DNA of 64,000 nucleotides from an uncultured Clostridium sp. (GCA_946411515.1 CAMKEH010000001.1:207041-271040); one strand, 5' to 3'; counted from the stretch's first letter, positions 9,901-19,837 are shown. Notes: generated by a model not told the origin, from the letters alone. Numbers and translations: made by a program.

Positions 9901-11107
9901 TTATAGATAATTTAATGGATTTTGTCTATTAGAATATTCTCCTGGACTTGTTCTTACCTCAAAATGTAAATGTGGTCCGGCTAGAATTTCCAGTTGAACC
10001 CACTCTCATTATCTGTTGTCCTTGTTTTACTGTTTGTCCAGCAGATACTGTTCTTGATCCTGATTGTCCATGTGCATATAATGTGTATAATCCATTTGGA
10101 TGTGCTAACAAAATATAATTTCCATAACTTCCACTTAATTCTGTTGATGTTACAACATATCCATCTGCTACTGCATATACTGGTTGCCCATTAATTCCTG
10201 ATGGTCCAAAATCTATTGCTCCATGATATCTTCCACTTGAATAATACATGCCTGTTGTTACTGTTGCATATGCTGAAGGTACTGGATATATAAACCCTGA
10301 TGCACTTGGATTTGTTGTTCCTCCTCCGGATGATGAACTTCCCCCACTACTTTTTCTTTGTTGTTCTTGATATCTTTTTATAGCTTCTTGGGCAGCTCTA
10401 ATTTGACTGTCTATTGATTTATTTGCTTTATTTAATTCATCAATTTTTGCCTGCAAAGCTTTTTCATCTTCTGATAATTTTGCAACTTGGCTGTCCTTTT
10501 CTTTTTTTGCAGATTTTAGCTGAGTAGTCACTCCTTCTTTACTTATCTTTGATGTATTTAGTTCTTTTTTATCACTTTCTAATTGTTCTTTTGCTTTCTT
10601 TATTTCTTCTTTTTGTTTTTGTATTTGTTCTAATAATTCTGTATCATTAGTTGCTATTTCTGAAACCAAATAATAATTTGATATTAAATCTGTTAAACCT
10701 TCAGAAGAAAGTAGAAAATCTAAATATGAAGTATCTCCTGCTTCTTGTATTGCAATCAATCTTGATTCTAATAGTTTTTGTTGTTTTGTATAATCTTCTT
10801 GTGCTTTGTTTAATTTTTCTTCAGAATCAGAAATCTTTGTATTTAATTCTCCTATTTTGTTGTCTAGTTCCTCTATTTGACTTTCATAACCAGATATTTC
10901 AGAACTTAATTTTTCTACTTCTGCTGCTGTTTTATTTTTTTCTTGTGTTACTTGTTCTTTTTCTTTTTTGGTTTCATCGATTTTTTCTTGATTTGACTCT
11001 TTTTGATTATTTAAATCATTAACATTTGCAGCTAAAGAAATAGTTGTTTGTAACAACATTACTATTGCAATTAATACTCCAAATATTTTTAAGGTAATCT
11101 TTTTCAT
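9901..11107 (-). CDS. Coiled-coil M23 peptidoglycan hydrolase, needs +1 shift at CGG
   Basis: A signal peptide (residues 1-27), then a long coiled coil (about 28-245), a Gly/Ser linker and a C-terminal LytM/M23 domain, the PcsB/EnvC/CwlO-like layout activated by FtsEX. The 0 frame ends at 9959 after T-G-N-S-S-R-T-T-F-T-F, before the metal motif. Skipping the C of the in-frame CGG at 9979 gives N-S-S-G-P-H-L-H-F-E-V-R, restoring the HxH zinc ligands, and continues to a TAA at 9901. The product is 401 residues. The P-site codon is AGC and the new A-site codon is GGA. The CDS is given with the shift included. Confidence 0.88.
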
Positions 11108-11152
11108 AAGTTCCTCCTATTTTTACTACTTTTGTAGTTTTAGTTATCCTTT

Positions 11153-12382
11153 TTAAGGATTTGTGTTTGTAGTTGTATTTGTATTACTTTCTTGTTCTGC
11201 ATTTGTATTTTCAGTTTGTGTTGTAGGTATTAATCCATTTGTTATATATGGCATTGGGTCTGTAACTATACCATTTAATCTTACTTCAAAATGTGCATGA
11301 GGTCCTGTTGAATATCCTGTTGAGCCAACTTTTAATACTGCTTCTCCTCTTTTTACAATTTGACCTACTTCAACTAAAATTTGTGAACCATGTGCATATA
11401 GTGTAGATACTCCTCCTCCATGGTCTATAATTACCATGTTTCCATATGCCCCATTATATCCTGCTTTTACAACAATACCATCATTTGCTGCTATAAAATT
11501 TGCTCCCATTGGTGCACTTATATCAGTTCCTGTATGAAGTTTATATACACCTGTTATAGGATGTGTTCTCATTCCATATTTTGAACTAATTCTAGTATAA
11601 CCAGGTACCGGCCATGCTAGTTCTCCTCCTATATATTTAGTATCTATTCCTTCTAATGCAATAGAAAGTATTTCTGAATTTATTGCTGCAAATTGAGTAT
11701 TATATTCATCTATTTTTTCTTGTATTCCTTTTTCTTGTTCTGATAATTTTGTTATATAATTTTCTCTTACTGTTTTTGTATTTTCCAATATTCTTGCTGT
11801 TTTACTTTGATTTATTTTAATCTCAGCTAATTCTTTTTGCTTATCTTGCAATTGTTTTTTGTTTTTTTCTATTTCTTCTTTTTTATTTTGCATATCTTCT
11901 AAAAGTTCTGTATCATATCTTGCAAGTTCTGTAATTAGAAAATAATTAGATAAGAAGTCAGAAATACTTTTAGAACTTAAGATAACATCTAAATATTCAG
12001 TATCACTAGATTCTTGTACTGCAATTAGTCTGTTATCTAATAATTTTTTTTGCTTATCATAATTTTTTTCAGCTATATCTAATTTAGCTTGTACTTCATT
12101 CATTGTAGCTTGTAATTGGCTAATTTTAATTTCTAATTCTGCTAATTCTTTATTAGATTGTTCTATTTTTTCATCTAATTTTTGAACTTGTTGTAAGTTT
12201 TGTGATAATTCATCTTGTACACCTTCTAGTTCTTCATTTGCTTCATTTAATTGATTCTGCAATTCATCTTTTTGTTTTTGTAAATCTGAATTTTCATTAT
12301 TTTCATTTTCAGCATATACATAAGAAAAAATACTAAAACTGCTAATTACAAAAGCTAAAACAATACATAAAACTTTACGCAT
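11153..12382 (-). CDS. Coiled-coil M23 peptidoglycan hydrolase
   Basis: 409 residues: signal peptide (1-24), coiled coil (about 28-240) and LytM/M23 domain. The metal ligands are visible in H-T-G-T-D-I-S-A and in T-G-P-H-A-H-F-E-V-R. A Thr/Asn-rich tail follows. It is a paralogue of the gene at 9901-11107 but needs no frameshift. It starts 11 bases after the corrected ftsX stop. FtsEX of Firmicutes activates such hydrolases (CwlO, PcsB) at the septum or side wall, so the two probably work with the ftsEX genes upstream. Confidence 0.93.
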   Translation of the reverse strand: MRKVLCIVLAFVISSFSIFSYVYAENENNENSDLQKQKDELQNQLNEANEELEGVQDELSQNLQQVQKLDEKIEQSNKELAELEIKISQLQATMNEVQAKLDIAEKNYDKQKKLLDNRLIAVQESSDTEYLDVILSSKSISDFLSNYFLITELARYDTELLEDMQNKKEEIEKNKKQLQDKQKELAEIKINQSKTARILENTKTVRENYITKLSEQEKGIQEKIDEYNTQFAAINSEILSIALEGIDTKYIGGELAWPVPGYTRISSKYGMRTHPITGVYKLHTGTDISAPMGANFIAANDGIVVKAGYNGAYGNMVIIDHGGGVSTLYAHGSQILVEVGQIVKRGEAVLKVGSTGYSTGPHAHFEVRLNGIVTDPMPYITNGLIPTTQTENTNAEQESNTNTTTNTNP

Positions 12383-12392
12383 GTTTTCTCCT

Positions 12393-13296
12393 TTATACTT
12401 TTAAATATTTTCTCATTGATATAACACTTCCGCAAAGCTCCTATTCCAATACCAAGTAACATATATACAACTATAATTGAGTTAAGCATATCTCCAAAAC
12501 CAATTAAGCTCATATTTATTACTTGCATGAATTGAGAGTTTACTAAACTTTCAGCTATCATATTATAAGCAATTCCTACTAATGTAATAGAAATCACACT
12601 TGCAAATACACCTATTATCATACCTTCAACAATAAATGGCCATCTTATAAATCCATTTGTTGCCCCAACATATTTCATAATTGAAATTTCTTTTCTTCTT
12701 GCATGAACTGTAAGTTTTATTGTATTTGCTATGATAAATACTGATATTATTATCAATAAACCTAGTATTACACCTGTAACAATTTTTATTCCATTAGCTA
12801 AATTAATTAAAGTTTCCACAGTTTCATCTTTACTTGTGATTTTTTTAACATTTTCTAACGTTAATATTTGATCTTGCACTGTTTGGCTTTGTTTTAAATC
12901 TGTTAATGTTACAACATAAGATGCTGTAAAGATATTATTTTCTCCTTCATAGCCTTCAAGTAAGTCTTTTTTATCTCCAAATTTTTCTTTCATTTGGTTT
13001 AAAGCTTGTTCTTTAGAAACAAATTCTGTTTTACTTACTCCATCTATTTTTCTTATTTTGTCTTCTAATTCTTCTATTTGTTCTTGTGTTGCTTCATTTT
13101 TAATAAAAACTTGTATCCCTTGTGCAGACTCTACTTCTTTTACAAAATGATTTATATTTTCTCCTAATGTTAAAAATATTCCGAATATAATCATAGTTGC
13201 ACACATTATCATAAGGGAAGCACCTGTTGATTTTTTATTTTTGAATACATTACTAAAACCTTCACCTATTAAATATCCTAAAATGTTATATTTCAT
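12393..13296 (-). CDS. ftsX: Cell division protein FtsX, needs +1 shift at CGG
   Basis: Permease-like partner of FtsE: a first membrane segment (about 25-45), a large extracellular loop, then three C-terminal segments. The 0 frame runs through G-I-G-A-L-R-K-C-Y-I-N into an unrelated tail and overlaps the next gene. Skipping the C of the in-frame CGG at 12432 gives G-A-L-G-S-V-I-S-M-R-K-Y-L-K-V and a TAA at 12393, the usual FtsX C-terminus. The product is 300 residues, normal for the family, and the overlap with the M23 gene disappears. Start taken as ATG 13296, eight bases after AAGGTGG. P-site codon TTG, new A-site codon GGA. Confidence 0.92.
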
Positions 13297-13972
13297 AATC
13301 ATACCCACCTTTTCTATCGTCTCTTATGATTTCACCTTTACGAATATGGATAACTCTTTTTTTCATTTTGTCCACTATATCTTTAGCATGTGTTGCAACA
13401 ACTACTGTTGTTCCTCTCATATTAATATCATTTAGTAAATTCATAATATCCCATGCTGTATCTGGATCTAAGTTTCCTGTAGGCTCGTCTGCAATAAGCA
13501 TAGATGGATTATTAACTAATGCTCTAGCCAAAGCTACCCTTTGTTGTTCTCCACCTGATAATTCATTTGGATACATTTTAGTTTTTCCACTTAATCCAAC
13601 TAATGATAATACCATAGGTACTTGTCTTCTTATATGTCTTGGTGTTGCTCTTACAATGTACATTGCATAAGCTACATTATCATATACTGTTTTGTCTGGT
13701 AATAATCTAAAATCTTGAAAAACAACTCCCATACTTCTTCTTAAATATGGAACTCTATTTGGTTTTAAATATGTTGTATCTTTTCCATTAATAATTATAT
13801 TTCCTGATGTTGGTTCTTCTTCTTTTAGTATTAATTTTATTAATGTTGATTTACCACTTCCAGATGATCCTACTAAAAAAGCGAAATCACCTTTATCTAT
13901 TACAAAATTTGCATTTTTAACGGCTTTTGTTCCTGTATCATATGTCTTTGATACATTTCTAAATTCTATCAT
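13286..13972 (-). CDS. ftsE: Cell division ATP-binding protein FtsE
   Basis: A 228-residue ABC ATPase. Walker A is G-S-S-G-S-G-K-S-T, the signature is L-S-G-G-E-Q-Q-R-V-A-L, and Walker B is M-L-I-A-D-E-P-T-G. FtsE with FtsX forms a membrane complex that transmits ATP hydrolysis to extracellular peptidoglycan hydrolases. It overlaps the ftsX start by 11 bases, which suggests translational coupling. The two M23 genes and the S41 protease follow in the same direction. Confidence 0.97.
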   Translation of the reverse strand: MIEFRNVSKTYDTGTKAVKNANFVIDKGDFAFLVGSSGSGKSTLIKLILKEEEPTSGNIIINGKDTTYLKPNRVPYLRRSMGVVFQDFRLLPDKTVYDNVAYAMYIVRATPRHIRRQVPMVLSLVGLSGKTKMYPNELSGGEQQRVALARALVNNPSMLIADEPTGNLDPDTAWDIMNLLNDINMRGTTVVVATHAKDIVDKMKKRVIHIRKGEIIRDDRKGGYDYEI

Positions 13973-14116
13973 TTTTTGTACTCCTTGTTTTATTTTTCTA
14001 TCTAAAAAATTATTTTCTTTTTTATTCTATCATATAATAACAATAAACTCTATTTTTTGCAATAGTTTTCAGTAAATTTTAAGTGAATTTTTTGTAACAA
14101 TTTTATCCAGTTTTTG

Positions 14117-14145
14117 TTGACTTTATATGTCATATAATATAAAAT
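14117..14145 (+). promoter_or_regulatory. Promoter of the LamG pilin-like gene
   Basis: TTGACT (14117-14122), 17 bases, TAAAAT (14140-14145). The predicted start lies near 14152, giving a 70-base leader that contains a small TGAC/GTCA hairpin around 14154-14168. The ribosome binding site GAGAGGAG is 8 bases before the ATG. Confidence 0.6.
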
Positions 14146-14221
14146 AACTCTAGTGACAAAAAGCGTCATGATTATATCTTATTAATAGTAGGAATACTAT
14201 ATAAAAGAGAGGAGAAAACAA

Positions 14222-15280
14222 ATGACAAAACAAACTAAAGGTATAACTTTGATAGCACTTGTTATCACAATTATAGTCCTTCTAATACTAGCAGGAGTAA
14301 CAATTGTAACACTAACAGGTGATAATGGATTATTACAAAAAGCAAATGAAGCTAAAAATACTACAATAGAAGCAGAAGGTTTAGAAAGAATTAAACTTGC
14401 AGTAATGGCAAGTCATGATGAAAATGGAATTAACACAACTTTCCTTGCAAAAAACTTAAGTCAAATAAATAATTTAACAGATTCAAATAATAAAGCAATA
14501 GAAGAAAGTACAGAAATAACATTACCAAAGATAATAAAATTAAATAGTACAACTTATGAAATTAATGCTGATGGAGAAGTTTATAAATATTATAATACAG
14601 ATGGACTTATTTTATTGTTAGATGGTATTAACAATACAAGAAATGGTCATAGTACAACTACAACAACCTGGGAAGATTTAAGTGGGAACAATAATGATTT
14701 TACTAAATTAGATTCAGCTTTAAATGCTATATGGAGTGACAATAGTTATGTAGGAGATGCAACTAATAGAACTTTGGTTTTAAATAAAGCAATTTTAGAA
14801 AACTCAAATGAATGTACAGTTGAAGTTTGTTATGATATTCCAAAATTTAACAACAACTATATTTGGATTTTTCAAAGCAGACAAAAAGTTAATCCAGCGA
14901 ATGGATTTCAATTCAATGTAAGCCCAAATAATAGAGAAATTTGTTTATGGACAGGTAAAAACAATTCTAATTATCATTCTTTATCAAATTTTAAAAATTT
15001 AACTGATTTAGGAAAACGAACAGAGGCATTTTCGGTAGGTAGCAACAATATTATATTTTCTGATGATTTACAATTTTATAATGAAGATATAGAAGAAGGA
15101 ATTATTAATTCAGTAATGCAGCGAGATTTCTATTCTATAGGAAGTGCTTATCCTTGGAGTGGAACCAATTATAGTTTTAAAGGAAATATATATTCTATAA
15201 GAGTATATAATAGAAAGTTATCTGAAGATGAACTAAAAAATAATTATGAAATAGATAGATCGAGATTTAATATGGATTAA
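14222..15280 (+). CDS. Pilin-like surface protein with LamG-type domain
   Basis: 352 residues. The N-terminus is a class III signal or pseudopilin helix: a short basic leader, then G followed by I-T-L-I-A-L-V-I-T-I and a hydrophobic run. The usual Glu at +5 of the mature pilin is Ala here. After a spacer helix (about 38-60), residues about 130-350 look like a concanavalin/LamG jelly roll (L-L-D-G-I-N-N-T-R-N-G-H, W-E-D-L-S-G-N-N-N-D-F, I-Y-S-I-R-V-Y-N-R-K-L-S). It is probably displayed on the surface and may bind glycans. It has its own promoter and terminator. Two other genes (42704, 62000) share the N-terminus but not the C-terminal domain. Confidence 0.75.
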   Translation: MTKQTKGITLIALVITIIVLLILAGVTIVTLTGDNGLLQKANEAKNTTIEAEGLERIKLAVMASHDENGINTTFLAKNLSQINNLTDSNNKAIEESTEITLPKIIKLNSTTYEINADGEVYKYYNTDGLILLLDGINNTRNGHSTTTTTWEDLSGNNNDFTKLDSALNAIWSDNSYVGDATNRTLVLNKAILENSNECTVEVCYDIPKFNNNYIWIFQSRQKVNPANGFQFNVSPNNREICLWTGKNNSNYHSLSNFKNLTDLGKRTEAFSVGSNNIIFSDDLQFYNEDIEEGIINSVMQRDFYSIGSAYPWSGTNYSFKGNIYSIRVYNRKLSEDELKNNYEIDRSRFNMD

Positions 15281-15285
15281 GATTT

Positions 15286-15317
15286 TAGAGTTTCCAAATT
15301 GGAACCTCTATTTTTTT
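15286..15317 (+). terminator. Rho-independent terminator
   Basis: Stem TAGAG-TTCCAA/TTGGAA-CTCTA with a short loop, followed by TTTTTTT. It starts 6 bases after the stop of the LamG pilin-like gene. Confidence 0.85.
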
Positions 15318-15452
15318 CAATATTTAATTAATAATTTTGCATATTTACACACTTTTTAGTAATGACACTTTCCTCTTCTATTTTGTTTAAGATGACAAAT
15401 TGTCACCTTAAAGATTTATATTTATCATCTTTTAGTTTTTAGATATTCATTT

Positions 15453-16353
15453 TTATTTTTGTGTTACCATTTTTTCTATAATACTTATATCTTCCATTTT
15501 ATTAATCGCAAAACATTTTTTACCTAGATCTTTTATTGAAGCACCACAATGATATAATTCTTTATTATCTATTATAATAAATCTGTCATGAAATTTATTA
15601 GTTTTTGAAACTTTTAAAATAGGGTATTCTTTATTAAATTTATTTACATCAATTTTTTCTATATTACTTTTATCAGATGTTAATATTATAACTTCTACAT
15701 TTTTATTCTTCTTTGTTAACATTTTTAAAATACTATCATCAATATAATTATCAATTATTGTAATTTTATTATTTGCTCTTTTTAAAATATCAATTATTAA
15801 ATTATAACTATCCCAAATTTGGCCTTCAAAAAATATTTTTTGCTTTATATTTTCTTCTTGGTGCAAACTATTAAATACCTCATCAAATTTCTTATCATGT
15901 TCTAATAACTTATATTCTACATTTATTAGTCTATCAAATATTTGTCCGTTTGAAGCTAAAAATTTCCTCATTTCTACAAATGCATCCATTATTTTAATAC
16001 TTACATTTATTGCAACATCTGTCCTTATAATTGTAGCTAGCATTGCTACTCCCTGTTCTGTAAAGGCATAAGGCAAACTTCTTATTTTAGATATTCTATT
16101 TTGCGGTCCCAACTTGTGACCGCAAAACGTTATATTCATTTTCATTTACTTGAAACATAAATCTTTCTGGAAATCTGTTAATATTTCTTTTAACTGCTTG
16201 ATTTATCGTTTTAGTACCATTTTTACAATTATATAATTCGGCCAAATCTCTATCTAGTATTACTTGTTTTCCTCTTATTGTATATATTAGATTTTTTATT
16301 TCTTCATTTGTAATTGTATCTTTAATAGTTAAATCTTTTATTTCATTTGGCAT
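15453..16353 (-). CDS. ORF6N-domain protein with PLD-like tail, frame change at CGG
   Basis: An ORF6N DNA-binding domain (I-R-G-K-Q-V-I-L-D-R-D-L-A-E-L-Y, then L-P-Y-A-F-T-E-Q-G-V-A-M-L) is followed by a C-terminal PLD-like part (I-I-D-N-Y-I-D-D, F-H-D-R-F-I-I-I-D-N). The 0 frame stops at 16096 after L-R-S-Q-V-G-T-A-K. The rest continues in the +1 frame. Skipping the C of the in-frame CGG at 16122 joins the halves (299 residues) but replaces the family-typical L-R-S-Q stretch with L-G-H-K. So either the gene is broken by a one-base insertion after CGG, or a compensating insertion followed the shift. It is an accessory, mobile-type gene. Confidence 0.55.
16099..16127. repeat. 10-base inverted repeat inside the ORF6N gene
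   Basis: TTTTGCGGTC and GACCGCAAAA are separated by 9 bases. The repeat covers the codons for the conserved L-R-S-Q motif and the frame-change point. A similar, even more perfect palindrome lies in the RhuM gene at 46035-46059. Confidence 0.8.
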
Positions 16354-16446
16354 ATTATCACTTCCTATTTCAATTTTATGTCATTTTAAAACATTTGTTT
16401 GTGTTTGTCAAGTACTTTTTATTATTTTTTCTTTTTATAAAATAAA

Positions 16447-16480
16447 ACACCTAGAATTTGTTTTTCTAGGTGTTTTTTTA
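16447..16480. terminator. Bidirectional terminator after the transketolase pair
   Basis: Stem ACACCTAGAA/TTCTAGGTGT with an A-run on one side and a T-run on the other, so it can work on either strand. It lies 14 bases beyond the stop of the transketolase C-terminal subunit gene. Confidence 0.85.
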
Positions 16481-16493
16481 TTTATTATTTTTA

Positions 16494-17414
16494 TTAAAAT
16501 TTATTAACTATATCATCTGCTGTTATATGGAAGTATTTCATTAGTTCTTCTGCTTTACCTGATTTACCGAAAGTATCATTTATTCCTAGTCTTTCTATTT
16601 TTGTTGGATATTCTTCTGTTAATACTTCTGATATAGCAGTTCCAAGTCCTCCTATTATGCTATGATCTTCGATTGAAATAAGTCTTTTAGTCTCTTTTGC
16701 GCATTTTATAATCATTTCTTTATCAATTGGTTTTATTGTATGAATATCTACTACTCTTATCTCTATTCCTTTTTCTTTTAATTTTTCTTTTGCAATTAAA
16801 GCTTGTTCTACTGTTATTCCTGTTGCAAATACAGTAGCCTCTGTTCCTTCTCCTATTTGAACTGCTTTTCCTATTTCAAATGTTTGGTTTTCATCATAAA
16901 TTTGTCCTGTTTTCATTCTAGCTAGTCTTAAATATACTGGTCCTTTTATTTTAGATATTTCTTTAACTGCCCATTTTGTTTGTATATCATCTGATGTTGA
17001 CATTACTGTCATATTAGGTAAAGTTCTCATTAATGATATATCTTCTAGCATTTGATGTGTTGCTCCATCTTCTCCCACTGTTATTCCTGCGTGCGTTGCA
17101 CATATTTTTACATTTAAATTTGGATAACATACACTATTTCTTATTTGGTCATATGCTCTTCCTGCTGCAAAAATTGCAAAAGTACTAGCATATGGTATTT
17201 TTCCAGTTGTTGAAAGTCCTGCGGCTGTTCCTATCATATTTGCTTCAGCAATTCCCATATCAAAAAATCTATCAGGAAATTCTTTCGCAAATATATTTGT
17301 TTTAGTAGCTGTTGCTAAATCTGCATCTAAAACTACTATATCTTTATTTTCTTTTCCTAATTCAAGTAAAGCTTCTCCATAACTTTGACGTGTGGCTTTT
17401 TTTTCTTTTTCCAT
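16494..17414 (-). CDS. Transketolase, C-terminal subunit
   Basis: 306 residues carrying the pyrimidine-binding and C-terminal domains of transketolase: V-V-L-D-A-D-L-A, G-I-A-E-A-N-M-I-G near residue 60, T-H-A-G-I-T-V-G-E-D-G-A-T-H-Q near 108. It forms the active enzyme with the N-terminal subunit encoded 20 bases upstream. The complex moves two-carbon units in the pentose phosphate pathway. Split transketolases are common in Clostridia and archaea. A DXS-like role is unlikely given the pairing. Confidence 0.93.
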   Translation of the reverse strand: MEKEKKATRQSYGEALLELGKENKDIVVLDADLATATKTNIFAKEFPDRFFDMGIAEANMIGTAAGLSTTGKIPYASTFAIFAAGRAYDQIRNSVCYPNLNVKICATHAGITVGEDGATHQMLEDISLMRTLPNMTVMSTSDDIQTKWAVKEISKIKGPVYLRLARMKTGQIYDENQTFEIGKAVQIGEGTEATVFATGITVEQALIAKEKLKEKGIEIRVVDIHTIKPIDKEMIIKCAKETKRLISIEDHSIIGGLGTAISEVLTEEYPTKIERLGINDTFGKSGKAEELMKYFHITADDIVNKF

Positions 17415-17434
17415 ATTAATTCCTCTTTTCTTAT

Positions 17435-18250
17435 TTATTTTAATTCTTCTATTGCCTTATTATATTCTTCTTCATTTGGAGCTTTTCCATGCCATTCTAC
17501 TTTATTTTCCATATAAGATACACCTTTACCTTTTGTAGTTTTTGCAATTATGCATGTAGGCTTTCCTTTAATTTCTTTTGCCACATCAAAAGCTTTAATT
17601 ATTTCATCTATATCATGACCATTTATATTTATAATTTGGAATCCAAAACTCTTAAATTTTTCTTCTATTGGATAAGAACTCATAACTTCTTCAATTGTAC
17701 CATCTATTTGCAAATTATTATTATCAACAACAACACATAAATTATCTAACTTGTATTTGCTTGCTGCCATTGCCGCTTCCCAAACTTGTCCTTCTTCTAT
17801 TTCTCCATCTCCTAAAATACAATAAACTCTATAGTCCTTATTGTCTATTTTTCCTGCAATTGCCATACCATTTGCAGAAGATAATCCTTGTCCTAAAGAA
17901 CCTGTTGTCATATCAACTCCTGGAACTTTATTCATATCAGGATGACCTTGTAATCTACCATTTATAGTTCTAAAATCTTTTAATTCTTCTTGTTCAAAAT
18001 ATCCTCTATTTGTCAAACAACTATATAATGCAGGTGCACAATGTCCTTTAGAAAGAACTACCCTGTCTCTATCTTCCCATTTTGGATTTTTAGGATCTAT
18101 ATTTAATTCGTGAAAATATAATACTGTTAAAATATCTGCTATTGAAAGAGAACCTCCTGGGTGGCCAGAGCCCGCTCTATACACTTGATCTACTATTCCT
18201 CTTCTTATTATTTTTGCGGTAGCTTGTAATTTTTCTATTTCTTTTTCCAT
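17435..18250 (-). CDS. Transketolase, N-terminal subunit
   Basis: 271 residues, the thiamine pyrophosphate-binding half. Motifs: S-G-H-P-G-G-S-L-S near 28, K-G-H-C-A-P-A-L-Y, and the TPP motif G-D-G-E-I-E-E-G-Q-V-W-E-A-A near 146. It is the first gene of the two-gene operon, with an ATG behind AAGGAGAG. It is normal in length for a split subunit. Confidence 0.94.
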   Translation of the reverse strand: MEKEIEKLQATAKIIRRGIVDQVYRAGSGHPGGSLSIADILTVLYFHELNIDPKNPKWEDRDRVVLSKGHCAPALYSCLTNRGYFEQEELKDFRTINGRLQGHPDMNKVPGVDMTTGSLGQGLSSANGMAIAGKIDNKDYRVYCILGDGEIEEGQVWEAAMAASKYKLDNLCVVVDNNNLQIDGTIEEVMSSYPIEEKFKSFGFQIININGHDIDEIIKAFDVAKEIKGKPTCIIAKTTKGKGVSYMENKVEWHGKAPNEEEYNKAIEELK

Positions 18251-18392
18251 TAAAAAATCACTCTCCTTATTTTTCTAAATTTAATATAACACAACTTTAT
18301 ATTTTTTACTATAAATATTTAAATTTTTTCTAAAAACTTTACGTATATTTTTTTGTATACTATAATAATTTGTATATGAAAGGACTGGTTAT

Positions 18393-19817
18393 ATGTTAGA
18401 TAATTATATTGATAATTTAAAAGATGAAATAATTGAAAAAACTAGAAGTGTAATTCAAATTCCAAGCGTGTATAGTGATATAAATACTCCTTCTATACCT
18501 TTTGGGAAAAATGTAAATGATGCTTTAGAATATGTTTTAAATTTAGGAAAAAACCTAGGATTTAGAACTAAAAATCTAGATGGTTATTGTGGATATATTG
18601 AATTTGGTGAAGGCAAAGAAATGTTAGGAATTATAGGCCATTTAGATGTTGTTCCTGAAGGAGAAGGATGGACTTACCCTCCTTTTAGTGCTACCATTCA
18701 TGATGGAAAAATATTTGGTAGAGGCTCTATTGATGATAAAAGTGCTGTAATAGCCAGTTTATATGCTATGAAAGCAGTCATGGATAACTGTAAAATTAAT
18801 AGAAGAGTACGACTTATTCTAGGTTTAAATGAGGAAAGAGATTGGAAATGTATCAAACATTATAAAGAGTCAGAAGAAATGCCAGATATTGCATTTAGTC
18901 CAGATGCTGATTTTCCTTGTATTTATGCAGAAAAATCCATCTTGAATTGTTCTATAAGTTCAGATTATTTTGAAAATGAAAATTCTAATATAATAATTAA
19001 AGAAATTGATTGTAATAATAATGCATTAAATGTTGTTCCCAAAATTTGCACAGCTACTTTAGTTATTAATAACAATAATGTATCTATTGATGAATTAATT
19101 AAATTTATAAAATCTGAAATACATACTAATAAATTTGAAATTGAAATTTTAAAATCAGATGATAGTGAAATAAAGTTAATATCTCACGGTATTCAAGCAC
19201 ATAGTGCTCATCCTGATTTAGGTATAAATGCAATTTCTAGATTAATTACTATTTTAAATAAAATATTTAAATTTTGTAATGAAAAAAATGAGATTTTAGA
19301 CTTCTTTAATAAATATATAAATACTGATTATTATGGAAAAAATTTAGGATTGAATTTTGAAGATGAATCAGGAAAACTAACTTTAAATGTTGGACATTTT
19401 TCTTTTGAAAATTCAAAATTAGAAATTAAAATGAATATAAGAATTCCTGTTACAATTGATCCAAATAAAATTACACAAAAATTTATAGAACTTTGTAATT
19501 TATATAAAAATTTAAGTTTTAAAGAAATAGACTTAGCAAATGCTTTGTATATACCAAAGAACAATCAATTAGTTTCTACTCTTTGTAATATATTTAATGA
19601 ATATACCAATTCTAATTATGAACCTGTAGCAATTGGAGGCGGTACATATGCAAAAGCATTTAAGAATTGTATATCTTTTGGGCCAAATTTTCCAGGCCAT
19701 AAAGATATGTGTCATAAAACAAATGAATTTATTGAAATAAATAATTTAATATTATGTTCTAAAATATACGCAAAAGCTATATTAGAACTTGCATCAAAAG
19801 ATTTTAAAATCCAGTAG
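18393..19817 (+). CDS. pepV: M20 family dipeptidase (PepV/Sapep-like)
   Basis: A 474-residue zinc-dependent dipeptidase of the PepV family. Metal ligands sit in I-I-G-H-L-D-V-V-P (His near 89), G-R-G-S-I-D-D-K-S-A (Asp near 120) and N-E-E-R-D-W-K (Glu near 153); the last His lies in G-P-N-F-P-G-H-K-D-M-C-H-K. A lid domain of about 200 residues is inserted. It is cytosolic and hydrolyses dipeptides. It is monocistronic, divergent from the transketolase pair, and followed by a terminator. Confidence 0.9.
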   Translation: MLDNYIDNLKDEIIEKTRSVIQIPSVYSDINTPSIPFGKNVNDALEYVLNLGKNLGFRTKNLDGYCGYIEFGEGKEMLGIIGHLDVVPEGEGWTYPPFSATIHDGKIFGRGSIDDKSAVIASLYAMKAVMDNCKINRRVRLILGLNEERDWKCIKHYKESEEMPDIAFSPDADFPCIYAEKSILNCSISSDYFENENSNIIIKEIDCNNNALNVVPKICTATLVINNNNVSIDELIKFIKSEIHTNKFEIEILKSDDSEIKLISHGIQAHSAHPDLGINAISRLITILNKIFKFCNEKNEILDFFNKYINTDYYGKNLGLNFEDESGKLTLNVGHFSFENSKLEIKMNIRIPVTIDPNKITQKFIELCNLYKNLSFKEIDLANALYIPKNNQLVSTLCNIFNEYTNSNYEPVAIGGGTYAKAFKNCISFGPNFPGHKDMCHKTNEFIEINNLILCSKIYAKAILELASKDFKIQ

Positions 19818-19837
19818 CAATACTGGATTTATTTTTA
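19809..19837 (+). terminator. Terminator of the dipeptidase gene
   Basis: Stem ATCCAGTA/TACTGGAT with loop GCAA followed by TTATTTTTAT. The stop codon TAG lies inside the 5' arm. Confidence 0.85.

Noticed and set aside
16099..16127. CRISPR or phage attachment repeat
   Set aside because: A single inverted repeat inside a coding region, with no direct repeats or spacers nearby.
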